A stretch of DNA of 64,000 bases from Harmothoe impar (taxonomy: Eukaryota; Annelida; Polychaeta; Phyllodocida; Polynoidae), in NCBI GenBank assembly GCA_947462335.1, contig OX381710.1, positions 59,838,842 through 59,902,841 on the forward strand, written 5' to 3'. A model generated the notes under the pieces. That model had not been told where the DNA came from. It did no database searches and worked only from the letters and a program-made list of their open reading frames with translations. A program made the position numbers and the translations under genes. Numbering within the stretch: position 1 is the first letter of the stretch; the number at the start of each line of letters is the position of its first letter. Positions 35,201 to 46,753 of this stretch are shown here, in pieces.

Positions 35201-36660
35201 CAAAGAAGTTAATGAGCGGACGTAACCCTGTGAGCATTCCGCAGGGAATGGGAACTGATTTCTGAATTATTTTGGTACGGATTATTTGCTGGCCGCTTCT
35301 TGTGGGAAATGGTTTCATACGCGTTCGTCTTTTTCTGAGAGGTTGTTGACGAAACAGGAGATTTGCTCAGCTCATGGACAGGAGGTCGGACACAGTTAGT
35401 GGCATTGATTCATATTAGAATATGACTTAATAAGTATAGAATATAGTTTTCTTTGCGAGAGCAGTTCTTTAGTATTTGAATTATGTGTACCAATACAAAG
35501 TATAGAAACTCCGATAAGCCAGGGTTGTTATCCCATCCTCTGCAGGTGTCATAGTGCAACGATCCCCTACATTATGATGTTGGGACATACATTTTCAAGA
35601 GCCCTCGGGTCCTCCCCTTAAAGGCCCAGCGCCCCTATGTATACACGGCTGAGTACCTGTCCCGACTGTGCTCTGACTGTTACTGGACGTGCAGTAAGAA
35701 CTGCGGGTTTAAAGCTTACACGTTTATACGAAGAGGGAATAGCTGAAATGAAGGTTTCTGTTTCAACGACTTCATATTTCATTTGCATGGTACACGGGTA
35801 CCCTTAGGACTGTGGCATTGACACATTACAACGGCCAAACAAAACAATGCAATCAGTCATTGTGATATAATGTTTTTCCCAAAGAAAAACATTCTCAGTC
35901 GATGGCATTTGAGACCTCCACCTTGGTTCTCACCCTGACCCCTCCCCACCATTGCTGCCCTTACGCTTGCTCTTAGACCACAATGAGAGATCACCGGAAA
36001 CGCCAAACGGCCGGAAGTCGGTCGGCGATCGGGGTCAGAGTTCATAGCAGAGGTCACCTATAGGGGGTGCGAGAGGAGCGTGAGATGTCAGCTGGACGCT
36101 ATGTCTGTAGTGTTAGAACGTGGTAAAGGGCTTGATAGGCGCCTGTACAGGTTATATAGCTTTATAGAGAACACTGTATACGGCCTATACTTTATACCAG
36201 TAAGCTAGACTGACCGTAAGGAATATGGATTCTACGAATCATAGATTAAGTTATAGGTTAGACTGAAGCTATAAGGAAAATGGGCATGGATGATGTATGG
36301 GTAAATAAAATAGTTTTGACTGAGCCTAGGGAATACATGATATAATTGGCAGTATATGGATATATTGTGTCCATGAGCAAATGGTATGCATCGTGTATGT
36401 TTTACTCATATAATACAATGTCGCGAGTCCTGATGGATGTATTACAAACTATTTAACTGTAGATGTGGGAATATAGCATACATGGATATCACTCTTACTA
36501 AAATGGGGCTTCGTCGAAATCATGGACCCCATTGTAACCAATATATGTACATATGATAACAACCCCATCCTTGCCAGTGACTCCTCAGCCAGTAGACATA
36601 CAGCATATCAAAGGCCTGTCCATCTCACACTATGCCTATGTAGTGTGGGATGTAAAAGAA
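32295..36660 (-). other. intron or 5' non-coding sequence, no gene seen
   Basis: AT-rich, with a short TATA/CATACATA microsatellite at 32360-32390. No splice-bounded frames with coding composition. A GC-rich island-like patch lies at about 35900-36090. Confidence 0.35.
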
Positions 36661-36795
36661 CCATTGCCTCGGTAAAAGTGTAGGGGCGTGCTTTCTACCT
36701 TCAGTCATACATAGATTCGATCACCATCACCGCCCTTGAAATGACCTCAGCTGTTAATTAGGGCGTAAAGCAACCCAACAACCAACCAACCAACT
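36661..36795 (+). mobile_element. tRNA-derived SINE-like element
   Basis: An internal AGATTCGATCACC (36713-36725) resembles a tRNA box B (GGTTCGANNCC). The 3' end reads GGGCGTAAAGCAACCCAAC followed by a CAAC/CCAA tail. A similar arrangement (AGATTCGATCGTCC, then CCGTTAAACTACCC and a CAAA tail) occurs at 61840-62013. SINEs ending in a GTTAARC...CAAAC-type tail are common in marine invertebrates. Box A is not clear. Confidence 0.45.
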
Positions 36796-37163
36796 CCTCA
36801 GCCAGGAATGCATTAAGAATAACAAGATATTCAACCTTAATAAATTCACAGTTCTGTGCTCCTTTTTCTGGCTACACCTCCCGTTCAGAGAGTCGACAAG
36901 GATAAATACTGAGTGAACGTCTTATTGACCTTCACAGGAGGGGCAGGGCACGACCTTTGGGCATGATCTGCCCAATAAGCATTGTGAGGAGAAGTTGGAG
37001 AGGCAACACCTTCGGCCTGCTTGTAGATGCTGTGGCTAAGTCTACACTGATATACTTGATTTCTGAGTTGTTAGCCAGGGAGAGACGTGCAGTGCCTAGG
37101 AAGAGGATTTGCAGGACAGACCGAATGATCTGACCATAATAACCTATGCGACGTCCTCAAGGT

Positions 37164-37292
<129 letters not shown>

Positions 37293-37487
37293 CATGGTAG
37301 TGTATGCGAGAGAGGGCAGTTGGTTATGAATACCAGCAGTGTTTATTTATATAGTATCTTCCATGATCAAGTTAGCTACTCGCCAGACCCCTAGAGATGC
37401 ACTTTACACCTATGAGCTGCTCACGCCCGTTGTGTCCCGCTCAGGTCGAGTCTATGGGGAGCAATTCAACTGCCCTGCGTAGGTGAC

Positions 37488-37601
37488 CTTTAGGGCCGAC
37501 CCCTGGAGGAGACGTCTTGGGCTGGGGTGAGGGATGAGGGGTGGCATTAGCTCGGTCGTGTCGTTATATGTCAACCCTGCCTCCAGGCGCCGGAGACCCT
37601 C
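37488..37601 (-). CDS. candidate upstream exon of the minus-strand gene (38 codons)
   Basis: A good acceptor (GTTGCTTGCCCCCCAG) precedes GAGGGTCTCC at 37601. The 114 bp are open in one frame with strongly GC-biased third positions and encode EGLRRLEAGLTYNDTTELMP followed by a Pro/His/Arg-rich stretch ending LLQGSALK. The end is AAAG followed by GTCACC, a GT but a weak donor. The length is a multiple of three and both borders are phase 0, which is exactly what the exon beginning at 31619 requires. If the donor is not used, the frame runs on for 14 codons to a stop, giving a short alternative terminus. No domain is recognised. Transcript evidence would decide. Confidence 0.35.
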
Positions 37602-37815
37602 CTGGGGGGCAAGCAACATCCGGCCACGTCGCCAACCGGCCGAGCATGGATGGAGTGAAGAGGGGCTAAGGAAACCAGGAGGGCTAAAAGGTAAAGTTTT
37701 GTCATCGAAAGCAATGCTAGGGCTGCCTTTCCTACAGACGTCATACCAGTGTGTATCAAGGGTCAAATGTTGGATCGGAGGATTCTTTAGGGTCATGACA
37801 GCTGAATGTGGTTAA

Positions 37816-40750
37816 ATTAGACAGCTTCCAGCATACCTGTTATCCTAGATGGATGACTCAGTATCATTGATGGGTGAAACATATAAAAAGTAGACCATCC
37901 AACCCCTAGGCGATTGGTTATGAAACTATGGTAAGGTGTGTCCATCTTGTGGGATAATGTATGCACTAGTATACTGTCAGACAAAAATTCCTTGAGATAT
38001 TGACCTCAACAGTTGGAAAATGTCATCGTTTTTTGAGAATTTTCATATATCCAAAGTGAACAGATCTATGCCTAGAATACTCAAATCACATTTATACCAC
38101 AGCCTGGGGTCCCAGTTAGAATTCCCATGAGGTTCAGAGAGGTGGGCGAGTATATGTCTTGTCCCCCTGCTGTATCTAATCCATATTGGCACTGAAAAGT
38201 TTGACCATATGGGATTTTTTGAATGGTGCTCTAATATATAAACAATTTATACCACATTTATCTAAGCCTCAATATTGAGGGCTCTTTTGGGTCTTATTTT
38301 GACCAAAACGTTTTTTTTGGCTACTAGCCATATGTTTTGTCCCAAGTTGCAATATACACTTTTCAAATAAATGTCTGACGGCCTGGACACATGCATGTTT
38401 TTGCATCTCTTGCATCTCTATTTAAGTGTTTTCTAGCTATTTCCTTCCTTATAATCCATCCAATACACCATGGTATACAAATCGGGAGGCAAATATGCAA
38501 GAGTTTTAGTGTTGCTGTACATATATAGTAACTAAACCCTCCCACACATATCCGGACCATCTGATCTATTTTTCAGAGTAAGATTTAGGCATAAGGCTTG
38601 TCAGTTGTAAGTGGCAGATGGTTACCTGTTTGGTTTTTATTCTTTAGTAAATTAATTACTCTGATGGAAAACACATACATTGGTCAGTTCTACATAGGCA
38701 TATTTTCTATGTATATATCTGTTGCTAATTTAAAAAAAACAATTGTGATATTCCATGTTCAAACACTTGGTGACTACCCTACAATTATAGGTATTTCAGT
38801 GCGTTTTATGCATTTGAAATGATAGTCCTACCTCTTTTGCGTATGTGGAGGGATTATGGGAAGGTTTGGGGGAGCTCCAGTTCTTCTGTGCACATGTTAA
38901 CTAAAGCCTTCCATATGTGCCCAGATCGTCTGATCTATTCAATATTTGAGGCTTGTACTTAGGGCTTACTATTCTGTCAATGTGATATACTGTTATCCTA
39001 CACAGTAGACACCCTGAATTGAGAGAACAGCCACTTTAACAAGGATCTGAGTATTTTAAAGTGAACAACAGTAATATTCAAGGCCTACTCTGAGAAAATA
39101 AGAAATTTCAAAAAGTCTAATTCTTCAAAAGGCATTATCTTTAGAAATCTTAGGAACCCCCCTTTTTTTGGTATACACAAGGACATGGATAATACATGTG
39201 TGGACACAAATTTGCATTAGAATTACACTACTTCTGTGGTTTTAGTGCGTGTTTCCAAAATAGATCAGACGGTCCGGTCCCATTTACAGAAGGTCTATGT
39301 TGAACGGCTACCAAAACCGACCTGTTAAGAGGAACCATTTGAAAAAAGTTTTTTATGCAGCCAAGATATATAGCTTTCAAAGTGATTTTAAGTTGTAATC
39401 ATCTTGTCTATATGTATATATGCTTATATATGTCGGTGCCATCGTAGGAGGGCCGATATGTGTGTATAAATTAGCTAAGTGTTGTCCAGGCAGCCCACAG
39501 TGGTTAAGATGGTCTGTATGATGTTTTCTGTACTCATGTAGACAAAGTCGAGTAGAAGGACCATATTGTCACACATGTCCTCCTATGCAGAAATGAAATC
39601 ATCCTATTAATTGACAGGTGCTCATACTGTTGTCTTAGTACCCATTCGATGCAGGCCCACATGTGGGGTTGGCAAAAGCAGTCACTCCGCAATCCCAGGC
39701 AATCAGAAAAATGCCCTAGTCGACTGTACGTCGAGTCTGAACATTGATGCTGATAGGCAGAAGACCCAGTGTCTGGCTGTGAGGGCTGTAGAGGACCATG
39801 TGGCCTGTAGGGGGTACTGCCGGACGTGGCTGATCTTTGAGGAGGCTGGCGGCGGGGCTCTCACATACCTCCACATAGATCACCTGATTTAGACACAGCC
39901 ACTAGCTGACCCTGGTGAATAAAGCATGCCGTATAGCCCCTGCCTGCTCCATGTCCTGCTTAGTAGACAGATATAGCCAGGGGGCCAACTGTGGAGCTGT
40001 GAGCACCAATTGAAATGGTTGTGGTCTAAATAGTGGTATTCACAGAGTACAGAATCTTCCAACCATTGGGTTTATATCTTAATCATAGACGGTATCTATG
40101 TTTTGTACAAATTGACTTCATATACTACGTTTCAAAGTATTTGTTTTAGTTCTTACAGTTTCTGTAAGACATCTTTTAGAATGGGTGGAAAGGGTTAATT
40201 CGCACATTGTTACCATGGATGGACCAAGATCTGCCCGAAAGGCTATATGATATGCATATACCTTGAATAATGGACAGACCCCAATCCAATACCTGATTCC
40301 TCATTTTCAGACTGGGGGTAGGAGGTATGTTTCCTGCAGTGTGTGGCATTGTACTCCTGTCTGCGGAGCCATACGTGGGATGGCGTCTGTGCCCATTACA
40401 ATACTATTCCGGTGTAGTGGTCCCCAAAGCGATTTTGCCTGGACCTCTCCGGACAGTGACTCTCCATAGTAAGAGTTAATGAACTAGCGTGGCTATCTCT
40501 AGGATTGAGTGGTCAGTCCCTCTCCTGACTACTAGTGCATCTAACATGTATTCCACCTATATCACTGCACTGTATGGGCTCTATAGACCACTGTTGGTGA
40601 CCTACACTATGGCTTGCCGCTACTCCATATCAGGGAGTTGTGATGTTAGATGTTGGATGCTACGTATGTTGGGAAAAGTAGAACTTTGGTGACCTGGAAG
40701 CTGTTATATATTTTTAGATCTCGCAATAATATAAGAGGCATCTATTTCAG
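37816..40750. other. non-coding, with a degraded repeat at 38370-39290
   Basis: Three pieces around GATCTATTT/TCTGATCTATTC with AAACCCTCCCACACATA or AAAGCCTTCCATATGTG (about 38533, 38897) and an inverted version ATAGATCAGACGGTCCGGT near 39262 suggest an old duplicated or fold-back element. The frame at 39611-39892 (plus) is flanked by no convincing splice sites; on the minus strand a small 43 bp frame at about 39861-39903 has GT/AG borders but is too short to judge. Confidence 0.35.
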
Positions 40751-40814
40751 GGCGTTCATGTACCATGGCGTTCATGTACCATGGCGTTTATGTACCATGG
40801 CGTTTATGTACCAT
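40751..40814. repeat. 16 bp tandem repeat, 4 copies
   Basis: Four perfect-length units GGCGTTCATGTACCAT (two) and GGCGTTTATGTACCAT (two), followed by a broken GGCGATGA. Every junction creates CCATGG. Confidence 0.95.
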
Positions 40815-42127
40815 GGCGATGACTCACTGGCGACTGATGGGACTCCACAATTGTCAAGATCGGACATACCAGTACGTTACTACATTTTATTTTTCATGCT
40901 ATTTATCTTTTAAACTACATACAGTTGGACTTCACATTTGGTTTTATATCAAATTGGTAACATAGGTTTTACATTTACGAAGAGTAATTTTTATGTGTAA
41001 CCCCCACGTGAATATAACAATATGTCCTAGATAATTAAGATGCTGACCTCAACCAGTAACGCTTATGTCACTCCTATTGTCAGTGCACATAATGTTAATG
41101 ACTATACATATACGACGTAATAGGTGATACCACATGACCAGTTTGACATGATTGTCAGATTATTCACTGAGCATTACCTTACCACAGAGACAATTTATAG
41201 ACCTATACATTACATTAATAACTATGATCAATGTGCATACATGTTATTGTTATGCGGGTAAGAAAGATTGTGTCTAAATCAAAATGCATTTTACACTTGT
41301 CCGTACACCCGATTTGCATTCGGTATGTGCTCTTAAACAATACACAAAAACAACTGATTCTTCTTTACCGCCACCGTTCTGCCCGCTAGCACCCCATAAC
41401 CAGATTAGGAGGGTGTAAATGCAAAATATACGTGCCTGCTAATAATATATACGTATGATAATGGGAGGCAAGAACTGTTTCATTACATTACTGTGAACAT
41501 CTACTGCGTGGGCAGGTTGTTCCCACATAAACCGATGAATTAAGACTGGATGCACAATCATAAAAACTATTGATTAAAACAAAACAAAAACTCCCTCCGT
41601 TCTATAGTTATACTACCTCCGAGGATTCCGGGAAGTCTGCAAATGGATGGTATATGTAATGGGAATACTAAAGTGTCACAACTGGTGCTCTGGGAAAACA
41701 TTGTATGTCCTAATCGTAACAGAGGGGGACGTGTGGGTAGGGATTCCAAAGTGATTGTGCCTGATAAGGGATGATTCTTTTTGATAGATAGCTCTCCCAG
41801 GGGTTACATCCTACTTCCCAATCCCAACACTAACATCCAGTTATTCAACCAGGGGGAGCGTTACACTATATGATTATTAACCAGGATTGGTCGTTAACGA
41901 CCATCTTATGGGTGCATCCACTTATCTGTATAGTTCTCGAAGGATATCAGTGATTCATAAGTTAATCTACGATTCCTATGACGTAAGATGGCTAAGTCTT
42001 CCCACATTTATTTCATAACTAACAAAAAAACAAATGTGGGGTGCTCGGTTTGGCTCATTTAAGCGAGAACAGACTGGGCAATGGAGTTATTGCAAGTGAG
42101 AGCTATAAGCTTTTGTAATTTGCAAAG
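40815..42127. other. non-coding, no feature seen
   Basis: AT-rich with scattered stops in all frames. No repeats with clear ends and no splice-bounded frames. Confidence 0.35.
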
Positions 42128-42238
42128 GTGGACAAAATGCACGAACTGATAGCAAGCGTGACCAAGATGCTGCAACAGTGCCCTGACGTCCCCCACTGTA
42201 CTCACCTCGACCCCTGCCCCTGTACATCCAATACGCAG
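42128..42238 (+). CDS. candidate internal exon, plus strand (37 codons)
   Basis: Open frame VDKMHELIASVTKMLQQCPD, then a Cys/Pro/His-rich part ending CTSNTQ. The first half would make an amphipathic helix. The acceptor side is TTTTGTAATTTGCAAAG and the donor CGCAG followed by GTTTCT, both mediocre. About 70 percent of third positions are G or C, clearly above the AT-rich flanks, and the length is a multiple of three. However, the opposite strand carries a better donor (GTCGAG followed by GTGAGT, at 42200-42210), so the coding strand is uncertain. No family is recognised. No neighbouring plus-strand exon was found. Confidence 0.25.
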
Positions 42239-43275
42239 GTTTCTATATCAATTGGCACCAATGGGGAGCTATTTATAACTATCCCTCAGCCTTTATTTCA
42301 TATTGGATGTAATAGTCATTTAACATATGAGATGGACAGTGCGATGTGGCCCTGCCTACTGCTGTAGCTGCCAGTACCTATTGCAGAGCTGTCACTGTTT
42401 TGGTAGATGGCGCTGTATGATTCATGGAGCCCAGATACTGCAGCGTTTACACATGCTGCCTCACTACTACCTCTAGATCTCTCTGCCGTTAATTATGGAG
42501 GTCTCTGAGTGAATTACCTAGGTGGATGTGTAGTGTTTCTCTCAATCCAGTTCTCATAAATACGTTATTAGTGCCTATCTTAGGTAACCCTTATCTATTA
42601 TAACACACTTACCCACAACATGGTTTCAAATAACGCAACGTAGAATTGACCTCGGATGTTGAAACATCAGAACGATATATATTAACGTTCTGGCTGTAAA
42701 GCATGCAATACTCCCCCGCACGTACAGGTTGGGCTAACCGCTGCCTGGGGACTAGATCATGCCGGCGTTTAGAGCTTGGGTGTTGCAGTACAGGCGTTCT
42801 GTCTACGTATAAGGGTTGTCAAACCCACCTCCCCAGGGGGACATCAATGTCTCTACCCAAATGCACATGTATGGCCCCTTCACTTACACTAGTTTGTCAC
42901 CTCCACTTCTTGTCACCCCACACCCATGCCCCAACTTCTCAATCCCTGCTGTACCTCATCTCATCCCATTATCCCACGTTCCTTGTATCTCTATCTCTCG
43001 CAGTCTCTCCCCCTACATGTATGTCTCTGTGTGTCTCTATTATACAACCAGTCACTCTTTCTGCCCTGCAGTTTCACTTCCTGGATTTATAAATGTCCTT
43101 CCTTTCTTTCTTCATCTCTCTGTCTATGTCTCTTTATCGTCTTTCATCAACACTCCATCCATACTTCATTAACTCACACTTCCCTCTCACCGCTTCCTGC
43201 ACTAACCTCACCAATTCCATATCACAGCTTCTACATGTATATATGCACATATATCTGCTGTCTTTCCCGTATGTG

Positions 43276-43399
43276 GTACCACATCTAGATGCCCGTAGCC
43301 GCTGTATGACAGTATAGATGGTACCACATCTAGATGCCCGTAGCCGCTGTATGACAGTATAGATGGTACAACATCTAGACGCCCGGAGCAGCCGTATGA
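43276..43399. repeat. 45 bp minisatellite, left part
   Basis: Units start GTACCACATCTAGATGCCCG and end ACAGTATAGATG. Two complete units (43276-43320, 43321-43365) and the first 34 bp of a third (43366-43399) are present. The third unit resumes at 45177 after a transposon. The array continues at 45174-45458. Confidence 0.9.
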
Positions 43400-43824
43400 G
43401 GGGCCGTCCATAAAGTATGTCACGCCTGAGGGGGTGGGGGGGTCTTTTTTTGGTGTGACGAAGTGTGACAGGGAGGTGGGGGGGTCTATGGACTTGTGTG
43501 ATGTCACATTTTTAAAATTTTGTAAACAATGCTGTGTAAATTAGTGACATCTGCGGGATAGATACATATTTGTGATTGTAGTAGCAGTAATGCAAACTTG
43601 GATACCCATTTGAAAGTCACTAATGCCCCAAGTTAGAGTGCATTTAACATGGGCGAACGGGGAATAACTTCTCAAGGACAGACCATGGATCAAGAGCTGG
43701 AAAAGAAAAACTTTGCACACACTGGAGAGGTGTTGCCAAAGTTTTGTCACAAACCATGATAGATAAAGACCAAGTATAAAGAAGAAATAAGTAGCTACAA
43801 AGTCTGAGAAATTGAGAGCAACAC

Positions 43825-44157
43825 GTGTGTGTGAGGAGAAGCTATTATATCCAGCAGATTGTAAAGTGTCCAGACAAAAAACGTTGCTCAAATCCAAGGA
43901 GCTCTTATATGATGTTGATCAAGGACAGATTCTTACCAGTACCAAAGGCTGTGGTCCACACAGCCAAAGATGGCCTTTTAGTGAAACTAGATGGGTCGGG
44001 GAACTACCCCTCAGTATTTGTTAGCCTTGCACCCAGCAACAACATCTTTCGAAGATCTGCAAACCATTCCCAAAGGGTCTGCCCCATGACTTTGCATGTC
44101 CTAGTCTACAGAATAAGGCATCCAAATGAATCTGCAAGGAATGTGAATCATACCTAA
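43825..44157 (+). pseudogene. possible decayed reading frame inside the transposon
   Basis: A 110-codon frame within the 43400-45173 element. The stretch LIKDRFLPVPKAVVHTAKDG and the following VKLDGSGNYPSVFVSLAPSN read like protein rather than random sequence. Adjacent coding-looking segments lie in other frames (the overlapping frame at 43812-44024), which suggests frameshift decay. No transposase signature (DDE motif, zinc finger) is visible. It could be a fragment of a transposon-encoded protein or of a captured host gene. Confidence 0.35.
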
Positions 44158-44257
44158 CATCAATTAGGTCAGTCACTTGACATCTGAAGACATGTGGCCA
44201 ATGGAAGAAGAAAGGTTCTTCCAGCATGACCTACAGTCTGATTCTAGTACATATCAC

Positions 44258-44423
44258 AGGGGTGTGGTAACCGAGGGGGACGGGGGGGGGGCGGACATGC
44301 CCCCCCCCCCACACTTTTGACCAACCCCCAAAAAGTGAAATCCAAAAAGGTCAAGAAAAAAGGGGTCAAAAAAGGTCAATATACCCCTCAGGGCCCCCTA
44401 CTTTGAAACCGGCTGCCACACCT
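44258..44423. mobile_element. nested MITE, GGGTGTGGTAACC ends
   Basis: Begins GGGTGTGGTAACCGAGGGGG and ends AACCGGCTGCCACACC; the outer 13 bp are inverted with two mismatches. The middle holds a G run and a C run separated by CGGACATG, and AAAAAGGTCAA repeats. It is nested within the 43400-45173 element. A further G/C-run module with GGATCCAGG and TTGATCC ends lies at about 44538-44675. Confidence 0.5.
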
Positions 44424-45173
44424 TGTATCATTCCAGTATGTATTGCCACTAAACAATAATGTGAACTCATGTATGCTATCCAGAACATGGACCATGAAGA
44501 GCTGATGGATAGAGAAAATATTTCAATACCACACAAGGATGGATCCAGGTCGGGGACATGGGGGGGGGCATCCCGCCCCTTTTTGCTATAGACTTTTTAT
44601 GTAAATGGGTCCAATACCATCAGTACATCGCCTATATCAAGCCCCCACTTTCTCAAATTCCTTGATCCACCCTGCCACAGATTTGCCAGCACAAGAGGAG
44701 TGACAGGATAACAGTAGCACACCTGTTATTCCTGTAAACACTGTCAAGAATCTATGGATCGAGGATACCTCAGTCGCAGAGATCTAGAGTGCCATAACTA
44801 TTGGTGTGAACATGATACTGCCACTTTGAACAATTGGAATTAAAAGGGGTCTTTTCAATCAAATCCATTAACATTGGGTCTAAAGGTATTTCAGAGACCG
44901 ATGTCATACCTTAACACATTTTGATAGCAATCTAACTGTAATAAGCCTTATAAACAATTACTGGGTTAAGATAGTGCATGTATGTTCCCTTATCATATTA
45001 TGGGACTAGACTGATACAGTACCTAATTATATGCAAAGGGGGGGGGTGTTAACAGATTTGTGACATACTTTTCTAGGGGGTGTCGGAAAAAGTGTGACAA
45101 AGTGTGACATGGGGGTGGGGGGGGGGTGTTCAAAATGGCCCAAAAAAGCGTGACATACTTTATGGATGGCCCC

Positions 45174-45458
45174 TGACAGCATAGATGGTACCACATCTAG
45201 ACGCCCGTAGCCTCTGGAGGGCTGTATGGATGGTACCACATCTACAGAAGCCCATAGCCCCTGGAGGGTGGTATGGATGGTACTACATCTACAGAAGCCC
45301 ATAGCCCCTGGAGGGTGGTATGGATGGTACCACATCTATAGAAGCCCATAGCCCCTGGGGGGTGGTATGGATGGTACCACATCTATAGAAGCCCATAGCC
45401 CCTGGGGGGTGGTATGGATGGTACCACATCTATAGACGCCCGTAGCTGTATGGCAATA
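45174..45458. repeat. 45-47 bp minisatellite, right part
   Basis: A continuation of the array interrupted at 43399. Units start GTACCACATCTA and drift from GACGCCCGTAGCC to CAGAAGCCCATAGCCCCTGG, lengthening from 45 to 47 bp. About six further units occur before unique sequence resumes. Confidence 0.9.
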
Positions 45459-46193
45459 CGGTGTGGGGGCAGAACACGGGAGGATCCCCTCGAGGCACAA
45501 AACATCACAACAGATTGAAGACAGTGCAACCACCCGCCCTGGCCGAAATATCATGCATTACATTCACATCTATTCTGATTCAAGATAGGGGTTCTATGCT
45601 CAGCCTCCTATATATCCATATCCACAGCACTTAGTATTTCTATTCCGCTTACCACTATGATCTATGCTATCCAGTAACGGAGGAGCGTGCAGAGAGTGAA
45701 ACAACATAGTGTGGGCGATGATCGAGCACGCCATATTATAGGGTACCCACGTCTAGCATCCAAACAGACACGGACAGACGTGCTTCTAGATGGGGAAATG
45801 TGAGTTGTCAGAAGGGATTACACCCAGGGCACTCTCCCCGTGCTGCAGTGACTAATTGTTACCAGAACCTATTGAGAACCTGCATGGTAAAACTGTCATT
45901 CTATTATGACAGTTAATATAAGCTCGGTACGATGTTAAAGACTGAGGGATAGTTACGCTTGGTCGCTGCAGATATCAATGAGTAGTGTTTTAGTAAAATG
46001 TGTTATAACGTTCAAGGTGATGGCAATATTTGAGAAAAAGAATGCACGGAAGAAGTCAGAACAGATTAGCAGAAGAGCCCGGCGGTGCACGATGAAGTCT
46101 CAGACTGTGGGTTACTGACCGCCAGTGACGTATCACCCGCCGTCTATTTCAACAGGTGGTGTGGCATGAACAAAATGAGAACTGTAACCATAA
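45459..46193. other. non-coding, no feature seen
   Basis: Mixed sequence between the minisatellite and the GC-rich 46.2 kb block. No open frame or repeat with clear ends. Confidence 0.35.
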
Positions 46194-46694
46194 TTATAAC
46201 AATGCCGTAGTAAGAGCACAGCAAACCTGCATCCGGCCGGGTACCATACGTCCCAGTTCCACGTTGGGGATGGACATAACGTATAACACGGCATCGGGGC
46301 TGCAAGTCGGGCGGCTTAATGTAAGAGATACTGGGGTGTGAACGGGCCGGCACAGGAGGATGGTGTGATACAGGCGGGACGCCGGCAGGCGGCTCTGCAG
46401 GGTGCAAAGGGACTTCCTGAGATATAAAAGCGGGTTTTCAGGGGATGTAAAAGGTCCCACAGCCCTCCCATGGGAGGGACAAAGGAGGGACATGCCAGGA
46501 TGTATTGGGAGGTGGACGGGGAGATGGGGACGTGTAAAAGGGGTTAGGGAGGGGAGGAGGGGTTGCTGGAAGCTACCATGATGGTAAAGCTGGTCTCGTG
46601 ACAACCCTCCCTGATGCGGCATCCCGATGTGAGGATGGGTCTGTGGGTGCTGCTGATTGTGCTGCTGGGGGCTGGGGTATCGGGGTGTTGGCAA
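46194..46694 (-). CDS. candidate Pro/His/Gln-rich coding region, minus strand
   Basis: One frame is open for 167 codons in a GC-rich block. It starts in PTPRYPSPQQHNQQHPQTHP, continues HIGMPHQGGLSRDQLYHHGS, and its composition resembles the His/Gln/Pro-rich tail encoded at 31340 and 7899. A TAA ends it at 46194. A second frame (46144-46407) is also open and Pro/His-rich (PPAGVPPVSHHPPVPARSHP), so either an indel or a different exon structure is possible. An acceptor-like CTTTGCACCCTGCAG ends at about 46394, and a GT follows ATGCAG at about 46227. A 41 bp frame at 46867-46907 has excellent AG and CAG/GTACGT borders but no phase that joins its neighbours. It could be an alternative exon of the same gene, or a non-coding GC-rich block. 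Confidence 0.3.
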   Translation of the reverse strand: MPTPRYPSPQQHNQQHPQTHPHIGMPHQGGLSRDQLYHHGSFQQPLLPSLTPFTRPHLPVHLPIHPGMSLLCPSHGRAVGPFTSPENPLLYLRKSLCTLQSRLPASRLYHTILLCRPVHTPVSLTLSRPTCSPDAVLYVMSIPNVELGRMVPGRMQVCCALTTALL

Positions 46695-46734
46695 TGGGGG
46701 AAGGTATACAGCTATTGCGGGTCACCCTGTACAT

Positions 46735-46753
46735 GCTGCCATCTTGTCCCCCC
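46735..46753. promoter_or_regulatory. extended YY1-like motif
   Basis: GCTGCCATCTTGTCCCCCC, one mismatch in the YY1 core relative to the copies at 21598 (inverse) and 49976. Confidence 0.3.

Larger units (their letters stand above)
43400..45173. mobile_element. 1774 bp DNA transposon, GGGGCCRTCCATAAA ends, TGA target duplication
   Basis: Terminal inverted repeats of about 26 bp start GGGGCCGTCCATAAAGTATG (left) and end with the inverse CATACTTTATGGATGGCCCC (right), with one mismatch. The flanking TGA occurs on both sides (43397-43399, 45174-45176). Removing the element and one TGA restores a 45 bp minisatellite unit exactly, which fixes the borders. Subterminal zones are G-rich with repeated AAGTGTGACA. 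Ends of the type GGGCCGTCCATAAA...GTCAC are widespread in animals. The 3 bp duplication is compatible with PIF/Harbinger-like elements, but no transposase domain is identified. Confidence 0.88.

Noticed and set aside
39861..39903. 43 bp minus-strand segment with AG and GAG/GTATGT borders
   Set aside because: Open in one frame only and short enough to be chance; no phase link to other exons shown.
42703..43317. Overlapping 118-129 codon plus-strand frames
   Set aside because: CT/CA-rich low-complexity sequence gives Ser/Leu/Pro-rich peptides in every frame; no coding periodicity by eye.
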